Positions 17,423-24,655 of a DNA stretch of 64,000 nt are shown here, piece by piece; positions within the stretch are counted from its first letter, which is position 1, and each line of letters opens with the position of its first letter. Origin of the DNA: JAUZQZ01 sp964624255 (GTDB lineage: Bacteria; Pseudomonadota; Zetaproteobacteria; Mariprofundales; Mariprofundaceae). Made by a program: the position numbers and the translations under genes. Location of the stretch: the NCBI GenBank assembly GCA_964624255.1, contig CAZUWV010000001.1, positions 15,628-79,627 of the forward strand. Reading direction: 5' to 3'. The notes beneath the pieces are model-generated. The model was not told where the DNA came from. It saw nothing but the letters and a program-made list of their open reading frames with translations, and made no database searches.

Positions 17423-19294
17423 TTATTTTTCCAGGTCAAGCAAACGGGCGATGATGGCCTCTTTATCCAGTGCAAGGTCGTGCAGCACTTCGGCCTGGGT
17501 TCCGTGTGCCGGGAACGCATCCGGCATACCCATGTTGGCAAATGGCCCATGCCAACCGTGTGTCAGCGCCAATGTCGCGATGGCTTCGCCGATGCCCCCC
17601 TCCGCCGCTCCTTCTTCTACTACGACCAGTGGTTTGTTTTTCTTCAGATGCGTCAGGATGCACGCTGTATCCAGTGGCTTGATAAAGCGAAGATTAATTA
17701 ATGTCAGATCTTTGCCATCATCACCCATCTGATGTAGCGCTTCCACAGCCGCCAGAGCGTCATGGACGCGGCTGCCTACCGCTACGACGAGGCCGTCTTT
17801 CCCTTCTTTCAGCACGGTTGCTTTACCCATACCAAGTTCCTTTGGCGCTCCCGGATCGGCACCGGAGCCGCTACCGCGCGGGTAACGAATAGCGCTCGGA
17901 CCCTTTAGCCTGATGGCTGTCACCAGCATATCCGCCAGTTCGGCCTCATCCATGGGCGCCATGATTGTGAGGTTGGGAATGCAGCGTAGAAAAGCTATAT
18001 CGAAGCTGCCTGCGTGCGTCGCGCCATCGGCACCCACCACCCCGGCTCGGTCCATACAGAAGACTACGGGGAGGTTCTGAATGCAGATGTCGTGAATAAT
18101 CTGATCGTAGGCCCGTTGCATAAAAGTCGAATAAATAGCCACGACGGGCTTTAAGCCTTCCACGGCCAGACCACCCGCGAATGTTACGGCATGCTGTTCG
18201 GCGATACCGACATCGAAGCAGCGATCAGGATGCCGCCTGGCAAAGCGGGAAAGACCGGTACCGCCCGGCATGGCCGCAGTAATAGCTACAATCCGGTCAT
18301 CGTGGTCGGCCAGGTCGGCCAGGGTATCGGCGAATACCTGCGTGTAGGTGGGAGCTTGTCCCTTCGCCTTGATCGGCTCGCCCGTTTCCATGTTGTAGGG
18401 GCCCAGGCCATGCCATGTTTCCGGGTCTTCTTCGGCAGGGGCGAACCCCAAGCCTTTCCGGGTGACGATATGCAACAGCACAGGACCATCCAGATTCTTG
18501 CAATTCTCCAGCGTGGGCAACAGGTGACGAAAATCATGGCCATCAATGGGACCAACATAACGGAATCCCATTTCTTCAAATAATGTACCGGGCATGACCA
18601 TGCCCTTGACATGCTCTTCCAGCCGTTTCGCGGCCTCCAGGGCTGTCGGGACTTTCTCCAGCACCTTGCGCGTGGCATCCCGCACATTGGCGTAGGTTTT
18701 ACCGGAAATCAGGCGGGCCAGGTAGGCGGACATCGAGCCAACATTGGGGGCGATGGACATTTCATTATCATTGAGAATGACCAAGAGCTGGCTTTTACTT
18801 TCTCCGGCATTGTTCAAACCCTCAAAAGCCATGCCGCCGGTCAACGCGCCATCGCCAATGACGGCGATGATATGTTTGTGCTCTCTGTTAATATCGCGTC
18901 CGGTAGCCATGCCGAAGGCTGCGGATATTGAGGTGCAGGCGTGCCCGGCACCGAAGGGGTCATGTTCGGATTCGGTACGTTTGGTAAAGGCGGACAATCC
19001 GCCGCGCTGCCGGATGCCGGGCATTTGTTCCAGCCTTCCGGTCAGCATTTTGTGTGGATAGGCCTGATGCCCCACGTCCCATATGATACGGTCACGGGGC
19101 GAATCAAACAGCCGGTGCAGGGCAATGGTCAGTTCCACCACGCCAAGTCCGGCACCCAGATGGCCGCCGATTGGCGCCAGTGTCTTGATAAGATAATCCC
19201 GCATTTCTGCCGCCAGGCGGGGAAGTTGTTCCACGCTCAGACGCTTGACGTCATCTGGCCCGTGAATACCGGACAGTAGCGAAGGTCCGCTCAT
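17423..19294 (-). CDS. dxs: 1-deoxy-D-xylulose-5-phosphate synthase
   Basis: 623 residues from the ATG at 19294, 28 bases after the ispA stop. The frame extends upstream, but that part overlaps ispA and is not DXS-like. Thiamine-diphosphate motifs include GDGALTGGMAFEGLNNAG with NDN downstream, SEHDPFGAGHACTSISAAFG and the DRAGVVGADGATHAG pyrimidine-domain motif. It makes DXP from pyruvate and glyceraldehyde 3-phosphate, the first step of the MEP isoprenoid pathway. The order xseB-ispA-dxs is the common gammaproteobacterial one. Confidence 0.97.
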   Translation of the reverse strand: MSGPSLLSGIHGPDDVKRLSVEQLPRLAAEMRDYLIKTLAPIGGHLGAGLGVVELTIALHRLFDSPRDRIIWDVGHQAYPHKMLTGRLEQMPGIRQRGGLSAFTKRTESEHDPFGAGHACTSISAAFGMATGRDINREHKHIIAVIGDGALTGGMAFEGLNNAGESKSQLLVILNDNEMSIAPNVGSMSAYLARLISGKTYANVRDATRKVLEKVPTALEAAKRLEEHVKGMVMPGTLFEEMGFRYVGPIDGHDFRHLLPTLENCKNLDGPVLLHIVTRKGLGFAPAEEDPETWHGLGPYNMETGEPIKAKGQAPTYTQVFADTLADLADHDDRIVAITAAMPGGTGLSRFARRHPDRCFDVGIAEQHAVTFAGGLAVEGLKPVVAIYSTFMQRAYDQIIHDICIQNLPVVFCMDRAGVVGADGATHAGSFDIAFLRCIPNLTIMAPMDEAELADMLVTAIRLKGPSAIRYPRGSGSGADPGAPKELGMGKATVLKEGKDGLVVAVGSRVHDALAAVEALHQMGDDGKDLTLINLRFIKPLDTACILTHLKKNKPLVVVEEGAAEGGIGEAIATLALTHGWHGPFANMGMPDAFPAHGTQAEVLHDLALDKEAIIARLLDLEK

Positions 19295-19322
19295 GATGAC
19301 GTCGTCGCAATAAGTATGGTGC

Positions 19323-20213
19323 TCATTTCTTTCTCTCCCGAATGTAAGCGGCAAGTGCCGCCAGGCGTGCGCCATTCTCGCCCAAAGGCACTAGGGCCTC
19401 AACCGCAAGACACAGCATCTCGTCTGCAATTTCGCGGGCACGTTCCAGGCCGAGCAGAGACACATAGGTAGCCTTATGTTGCGTGGCATCCTTGCCCGGA
19501 CTTTTCCCCAGCACCTCGCTGCTGCCCGTCGCATCCAGAATATCATCGGCAATTTGAAACAGTAGCCCGACAGCTTTACCGTAGCGGCAGCATGCGTCCA
19601 CCCTTGTCGTATCCGCGCGCGCCAGCATGGCGCCTGTTTCACAGCAATAGCGCAGTAAATCTCCGGTCTTGCGGACATGGATGCGTTCGACTTCCAACAC
19701 ATCCTGCACCGTTTTCTCTTCAGCCAGCATATCCAGCATCTGGCCGCCAACCATACCCTGAGCTCCCGCAGCCAATGCGAGATGACCGACGAGTTCTACG
19801 CGCAAGCCCGCCGATACATCCACTTCCGTCAATAATTCAAAACTCAGGCATTGCAATGCATCGGCGGCAAGTATGGCGGATGCCTCATCGAACTGCTTGT
19901 GGCAGGTCGGTCTTCCGCGCCGCAGATCATCATCGTCCATGCAGGGTAAATCATCATGAATGAGCGAATAGGTGTGCATACATTCAACGCTCATCATGGC
20001 TGGCATGATTTCACCCTCTCCACAGCAGGCCGAAAAACATTCCTGCATGAGCGACGGACGGATACGCTTGCCGCCAGCCATCAGGCTGTAATGCATGGCT
20101 TCCCGCAGGCGTTCAGGAATACATTTCGCACGCGCCGCGAACATCGTATCAAGCGCCGCATTGGTTTCTACCGCACACTGCTCCAGCCGTTGCTGTGGCG
20201 TATATTTATTCAT
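19323..20213 (-). CDS. ispA: Farnesyl diphosphate synthase
   Basis: 296 residues. The first aspartate-rich motif DDLPCMDDDDLRRGRPTCHK and the second FQIADDILDATG are intact, as is GGKRIRPSL. The spacing of the first motif and the small residues before it are typical of the short-chain FPP/GPP synthases. It condenses DMAPP and IPP to farnesyl diphosphate. It overlaps xseB by 8 bases upstream and feeds the same pathway as dxs downstream. Confidence 0.95.
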   Translation of the reverse strand: MNKYTPQQRLEQCAVETNAALDTMFAARAKCIPERLREAMHYSLMAGGKRIRPSLMQECFSACCGEGEIMPAMMSVECMHTYSLIHDDLPCMDDDDLRRGRPTCHKQFDEASAILAADALQCLSFELLTEVDVSAGLRVELVGHLALAAGAQGMVGGQMLDMLAEEKTVQDVLEVERIHVRKTGDLLRYCCETGAMLARADTTRVDACCRYGKAVGLLFQIADDILDATGSSEVLGKSPGKDATQHKATYVSLLGLERAREIADEMLCLAVEALVPLGENGARLAALAAYIRERKK

Positions 20214-20424
20214 TTTTATCGAGGACCTGAAGCCGCTGGTCGGCTGAATCCAGCAAGGCTTCGCAATGGCGGGTCAGTTTCACGCCTTCTTCAAAGGCAG
20301 CCACGCTCCCTTCAAGCGACAATTGGCCGGATTCGAGTTTTTCGACCAGCGCATTCAAGCGCTTCAATGTCTGTTCAAAGCCCGGATCGGCTGCTTCGCT
20401 ACGGGAAGATATTGATTCAGTCAC
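20206..20424 (-). CDS. xseB: Exodeoxyribonuclease VII small subunit
   Basis: 72 residues, the usual size. FEQTLKRLNALVEKLESGQL followed by LEGSVAAFEEGVKLTRHCEALLDSADQRL is the characteristic helical hairpin of XseB. The subunit combines with XseA to degrade single-stranded DNA. It overlaps the ispA start by 8 bases and is the first gene of the xseB-ispA-dxs unit. An R3 fragment and an R1-like palindrome lie immediately upstream of its start. Confidence 0.92.
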   Translation of the reverse strand: MTESISSRSEAADPGFEQTLKRLNALVEKLESGQLSLEGSVAAFEEGVKLTRHCEALLDSADQRLQVLDKNE

Positions 20425-20442
20425 ACGCTACTCCAAATGCCC

Positions 20443-20511
20443 AAAAGTCCGACAGGCTTCTGGCCTGCGCTATTCGTAATCATCACGAGGATTGATGAAT
20501 AGCGCAGGCCA
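20443..20511. repeat. R3 fragment plus palindrome of R1-like ends
   Basis: AAAGTCCGACAGGCTTCTGG (20443-20461) matches one end of R3. It runs into a perfect 15-base inverted repeat, TGGCCTGCGCTATTC at 20461-20475 and its complement at 20497-20511, separated by 21 bases that include the R1-like AATCATCACGAGGATT. It sits between the divergent xseB and lipB genes, so promoters for both must flank or overlap it. Confidence 0.7.
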
Positions 20512-20595
20512 GTTTCGGCTATTGTAGGGCGTAAGCGGGACGGGTCAATGCGGGCGAACTTCATTTCCATTGTCGATAGCTGATAGTATCGGCGG

Positions 20596-21252
20596 ATGGA
20601 CAATGATGGTGAGGGCCTGCGCGTTATCCGGCATGCGCAACAGGGTTATGCAGATTCCATCGCCGAACAGGAGGCGGAAGTTAACCGTGTACTCGACGGT
20701 GCGGCTGTGTCCTGCGTGATTCTGACTGAACACCCTCCCCTGTTCACCCTCGGTACATCCGGCCATAGGGGCGATATTCTGCTACAGGATATTGGCGAGG
20801 AACACATGGAGGTATTTGAAACGGGGCGCGGTGGCGAAGCCACCTATCATGGGCCAGGGCAACTGGTCGCTTATGTGATTGCGGATTTGCGCGAAGAGCG
20901 GGATTTACACAAACATGTATGGCGCCTGGAAGAGATGGCGATTCGTACATTGGCTGATTTCGACATTATCGCGGGGCGCAGTGAGCGCGGTATAGGTGTA
21001 TGGGTTGATGGTAAAAAGATTGCCGCCATTGGCGTGCGCTGTCGCAAGTGGGTCAGTTACCATGGCGTGGCGCTGAACATCGCACCCAACCTCAAACATT
21101 TTTCCGGCATTGTACCCTGTGGCATGCACGACGCGCCGGTGACCTCCATGCAAAAAGTCGGAATCTGTGCTGACAGAAACGAAGTGGAGAAGTATTTATT
21201 ACCGCACGCCCACAGATTGTTCCGGTCTGCCCGGACTATCGACATTCGCTGA
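20596..21252 (+). CDS. lipB: Octanoyl-[ACP]:protein N-octanoyltransferase
   Basis: 218 residues. LipB motifs are intact: the substrate-binding GRGGEATYHGPGQLVAYVI, GVWVDGKKIAAIGV with the catalytic Lys, and the catalytic Cys in GIVPCGM. It transfers octanoate from ACP to lipoyl domains, the first step in making lipoylated dehydrogenases. lipA, often adjacent, is not in the window. The gene is monocistronic between two repeat elements and is divergent from xseB. Confidence 0.95.
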   Translation: MDNDGEGLRVIRHAQQGYADSIAEQEAEVNRVLDGAAVSCVILTEHPPLFTLGTSGHRGDILLQDIGEEHMEVFETGRGGEATYHGPGQLVAYVIADLREERDLHKHVWRLEEMAIRTLADFDIIAGRSERGIGVWVDGKKIAAIGVRCRKWVSYHGVALNIAPNLKHFSGIVPCGMHDAPVTSMQKVGICADRNEVEKYLLPHAHRLFRSARTIDIR

Positions 21253-21410
21253 AAAGCAATTTGCGCGCCAAGGCCCGGCGCACGAGTGCGGGATTGACCA
21301 TAGCCAATTCAAACGGACACAACGCCCGCCATTACTTGCCCGAAAGGAGTCCTTGCACACGGATCATACTGCGTTGCGGATAACCCTTATCTGTGCACTG
21401 CGCCTTGCCC
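21253..21410. other. Non-coding gap after lipB
   Basis: About 158 bases between the lipB stop and the R1 element at 21411. I see no gene, tRNA or strong terminator in it. GCGCCAAGGCCCGGCGC at 21264-21280 can form a short GC-rich hairpin but has no following T run. Confidence 0.4.
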
Positions 21411-21576
21411 TAGCCTGGACTATTCATAAATGCTGCCGCGCCCTTGCTTGTTCCTTTGTTCGCACCGAATCCCTCGTCGGTCGTCCGTATGCATGGCTGC
21501 GGCCTCCTTCCTCGGAATCCGTTGCAAACAAAGGTTCGGCGCAATCATCGCGGCGATTTATGAATAGTTCAGGCTA
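21411..21576 (+). repeat. R1 element, best-preserved copy (166 bases)
   Basis: The left end TAGCCTGGACTATTCATAAA and the right end TTTATGAATAGTTCAGGCTA are 20-base terminal inverted repeats with a single mismatch. The core includes the bases shared with the copies at 3464 and 42624. The right terminus runs 8 bases into the 3' end of yaaA and supplies its stop codon. No target duplication is obvious by eye. Confidence 0.85.
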
Positions 21577-22354
21577 GTTCCCTGGCAAAGACCCATGCTG
21601 ACGCTGAAGACATATCAGGTCGGTAGTGATAACCGGCCTGGTTAAACTGTTTGATATCCTCGGGTATGTCGATGCGGTTCCTGATGACAAACCGGCTCAT
21701 CAGGCCGCGGGCCTTTTTTGCATGGATACCGATGGTTTTATAGCCACCATCCTTTTGCTCCTTGAACTGAACGTGAATCATGCGCCCGGACAGCCGCAAG
21801 GGCTGCACTGCTTTTGCATACTCATTGGAGGCCAGGTTAATCAGTGTGGAGGTACCCTGTTTCGACATTGCCTGATCCAGGGCATCGGTGATGCGCCGTC
21901 CCCAGAATGCATATAAATCCCTGCCGCGCGCATTGGACAGTCGCGTCCCCATCTCTAGACGATAGGCCTGCATCAAATCCAGTGGCTGTAACAGGCCGTA
22001 CAGCCCTGAAAGGATGCGCAAGTGGTCCTGCGCGAAATGTATATCCGCCTCGTTTAAACTATCGGCATCCAGTGCGGCGTAAACATCGCCGCGAAAGGCA
22101 AACAGTGCCTGTTTGGCGTTTCCCAGCGTGAACGGCATATGCCAGTAGCGATAACGTCGCGCATTTAATATAGCAAGACGGGGGCTGATTTTCATCAACC
22201 GGCCGAGCTCTTCAGCAGACATCATCCGCAAACTCTTCACCAATTCCCGCGAGTCATCCGGAAATTTCGGTGTGGTAAATGTGGAGACCGGCGCTGGTGT
22301 TTCAATATCCAGCTTCTTGGCCGGAGCAATCATCATCAACATGGAAGGCAACAT
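21569..22354 (-). CDS. yaaA: YaaA family peroxide-stress protein (DUF328/UPF0246)
   Basis: 261 residues from the ATG at 22354, chosen because GGAG lies about 8 bases upstream and the length then matches E. coli YaaA (258); the frame extends to 22462 without YaaA-like sequence. Family features are MIAPAKKLD near the start, LSGLYGLLQPLDLMQAYRLEMGT, FWG, LINLASNEYAK and the KKARGLMSRFVI tail. E. coli YaaA lowers free iron and DNA damage under peroxide stress. The last codons and the stop come from the R1 terminus. It is divergent from ilvC. Confidence 0.92.
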   Translation of the reverse strand: MLPSMLMMIAPAKKLDIETPAPVSTFTTPKFPDDSRELVKSLRMMSAEELGRLMKISPRLAILNARRYRYWHMPFTLGNAKQALFAFRGDVYAALDADSLNEADIHFAQDHLRILSGLYGLLQPLDLMQAYRLEMGTRLSNARGRDLYAFWGRRITDALDQAMSKQGTSTLINLASNEYAKAVQPLRLSGRMIHVQFKEQKDGGYKTIGIHAKKARGLMSRFVIRNRIDIPEDIKQFNQAGYHYRPDMSSASAWVFARELA

Positions 22355-22465
22355 ATCGCCGCTCCGCCTTTTCGGCAATGGCTTGCAACTAAAAAGATGA
22401 AGTTCGGCGGAAAAGATACTATCCTGCGCACCCTTTTTTAATTTAACAGCACAGGAGAGCAAGCC

Positions 22466-23488
22466 ATGGCAATGACCGTTTACTATGATGATGATGCCGA
22501 TCTTTCAATTGTTCGGAGTAAAAAAGTAAGTATTTTGGGATATGGTTCTCAGGGGCATGCCCATGCCCTGAACCTGAAAGAATCCGGCGTGGATATCACT
22601 GTGGGCCTGCGTAAGCATTCCGCATCCTGGCCCAAAGCAGAGACTGCCGGATTACGGGTGACTGAAATTGCTGACGCTGTAAAAGGTGCCGACGTTGTCA
22701 TGGTATTGCTGCCGGATGAGAATCAGGCGCAGGTATACCGTGAGTCTATCGAACCGAATATCAAGAAAGGCGCAGCACTGGCCTTTGCGCATGGTTTTAA
22801 TATCCATTTTGCCACCATCAAACCGCGCGATGATCTGGATGTGATTATGATTGCACCCAAGGGACCGGGGCATCTGGTGCGCCATACCTTTACCGAAGGT
22901 GGCGGCGTACCGAGTCTGATTGCCGTGGACCAGGATGCCTCCGGCCATGCCAAGGCACTGGCACTTTCCTATGCCAGGGCGAATGGTGGCACCCGCGCTG
23001 GTGTGATTGAAACCAATTTCCGCGATGAATGCGAAACTGATCTGTTTGGTGAGCAGGCCGTGCTTTGCGGTGGTTTGACGGCATTGATTACAGCCGGTTT
23101 CGAGACGCTGACGGAAGCGGGCTATCCGCCCGAAATGGCCTATTTCGAGTGCCTGCATGAAGTGAAGCTCATTGTGGATCTGATTTATGAAGGTGGAATC
23201 GCCAATATGCGTTATTCCATCTCCAACACGGCTGAATATGGCGATCTCACCCGTGGTCCGCGCGTGGTGAACGAAGAAACCAAGGTAGAGATGAAGCGGA
23301 TATTGAAGGAGATCCAGTCTGGTGAGTTTGCTCGCGAATTCGTGGAAGAGTGTAATTCTGGCAAGATTTCCATGAACGCCAAGCGCAGGTTGGCCTCCGA
23401 ACATGAAATCGAGCGTGTCGGTAAACAACTCCGTTCGATGATGAGCTGGATCGGCCAGTCCAGGATTGTGGACAAGTCGAAAAACTAA
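22466..23488 (+). CDS. ilvC: Ketol-acid reductoisomerase, class I
   Basis: 340 residues with AGGAG upstream of the ATG. The NADPH-binding loop GYGSQGHAHALNLKESG with LRKHSASW, the HGFNIHF motif, and the metal-binding ETNFRDECETDLFGEQAVLCGG and YFECLHEVKLIVDLIYEGG are intact. The length is that of the short class I enzymes. It converts acetolactate and acetohydroxybutyrate in valine, isoleucine and leucine synthesis. It is a single gene here: ilvBN is not adjacent, unlike in many bacteria. Confidence 0.97.
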   Translation: MAMTVYYDDDADLSIVRSKKVSILGYGSQGHAHALNLKESGVDITVGLRKHSASWPKAETAGLRVTEIADAVKGADVVMVLLPDENQAQVYRESIEPNIKKGAALAFAHGFNIHFATIKPRDDLDVIMIAPKGPGHLVRHTFTEGGGVPSLIAVDQDASGHAKALALSYARANGGTRAGVIETNFRDECETDLFGEQAVLCGGLTALITAGFETLTEAGYPPEMAYFECLHEVKLIVDLIYEGGIANMRYSISNTAEYGDLTRGPRVVNEETKVEMKRILKEIQSGEFAREFVEECNSGKISMNAKRRLASEHEIERVGKQLRSMMSWIGQSRIVDKSKN

Positions 23489-23536
23489 CGCGGATACCGG
23501 GGAGTCGTGAACAAATTAGGTTAAGTGGCTCAGATA

Positions 23537-24643
23537 CTAAGTCCAATTCAAGCCTCCACCGGTTTGATATTCAGTGACCCGCGTTTCAAAGAAGTTCTTT
23601 TCCTTTTTAAGGTTGGCCTGCTCATCCAGCCAGGGTAGCGCGTTGTCCGCATCTGGGAATGGCTCTTCCATGTCCATCTGTCTGGCTCTGCGGTTAGCAA
23701 TAAAGCGGAATTGTCGGATGTGGTCTTTGGCGCTATAGCCTAAAATTGGCTCCGGTAGCAAGTAGCGGGCATAGCCATGTTCCGCCTCTTCCGCTTCTTC
23801 CCACATTTCGCGTACAAGCTTTTTATCCAGCCCAATATTTTCTTCACGCATGATCTGGCGAACTACGCGGATGCCGAAGCCGGCATGCATCACCTCATCG
23901 CGCATAATGTATTGTAGTTGCTCCGCAGTACCCTTCATCAGTCCTCGGCGTTGCAGTGAAAAAATGGGTGAAAAACCATTGTAGAACCAACTGCCCTCAA
24001 ACACGGCTGCAAAGAAAAAATAAGAGAGTACAAAATTATGCAACTCATCTCTGTCGGACAGATTAATATGTGAGCGTAATATCGAATTCATCCGTCTGTT
24101 GGCGATCTGGATCTTGTGGCTGATTGCGGGTACAACACGATAACGATTGTAAATCTCGCTTTGGTCCAAACCGATGGATTCAATGCAATGCTGGTATGTC
24201 CAGGTATGCAATGCTTCCTCATAGACCTGGCGCGCCTGATAAATTTGCAACTCTGGCGCAGTCATCTTCTCCATCACTGCAAGACCGATATTGCGCATCG
24301 CCAAAATGTCCGATGTAGTCAGATAGGCGAGCACATTCTCATACACATGCTTTTCTTCCAGCGTCAGCTTGTGATGATAATCATGCACATCCTGATTCAT
24401 GTTGATATCCAGCGGTGTCCAGTGGTTTTTGTTGGCATTCAAGAAATATTGCCACGCCCACGGATAACGGAATGGCGCGAGCTGGTTGATATCGCCCATA
24501 CCACCGACTACCCTTTTATCTTCAGCACGGATGGGCCGCAAATCCTGTGCCGGTAAAGTTTCTGTCTCTGCCATTCCTGTATCGGCTTCGGCGGTACCAT
24601 CCGATGGTTTTATGGTGTCGAGCGGATTATCCCAGTTTAACAT
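23537..24643 (-). CDS. nrdB: Class Ia ribonucleotide reductase, beta subunit
   Basis: 368 residues. The di-iron ligands and radical Tyr are visible: an Asp in TTSDILAMRN, EEALHTWTY giving Glu, His and Tyr, EGSWFYNGF, and MRDEVMHAGFG. The C-terminal tail ends in GGGLNWT, the segment that docks on NrdA. It holds the tyrosyl radical that starts ribonucleotide reduction. It lies 12 bases after nrdA on the same strand, so both are surely one transcript. Confidence 0.96.
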   Translation of the reverse strand: MLNWDNPLDTIKPSDGTAEADTGMAETETLPAQDLRPIRAEDKRVVGGMGDINQLAPFRYPWAWQYFLNANKNHWTPLDINMNQDVHDYHHKLTLEEKHVYENVLAYLTTSDILAMRNIGLAVMEKMTAPELQIYQARQVYEEALHTWTYQHCIESIGLDQSEIYNRYRVVPAISHKIQIANRRMNSILRSHINLSDRDELHNFVLSYFFFAAVFEGSWFYNGFSPIFSLQRRGLMKGTAEQLQYIMRDEVMHAGFGIRVVRQIMREENIGLDKKLVREMWEEAEEAEHGYARYLLPEPILGYSAKDHIRQFRFIANRRARQMDMEEPFPDADNALPWLDEQANLKKEKNFFETRVTEYQTGGGLNWT

Positions 24644-24655
24644 TGAATATTCCCC

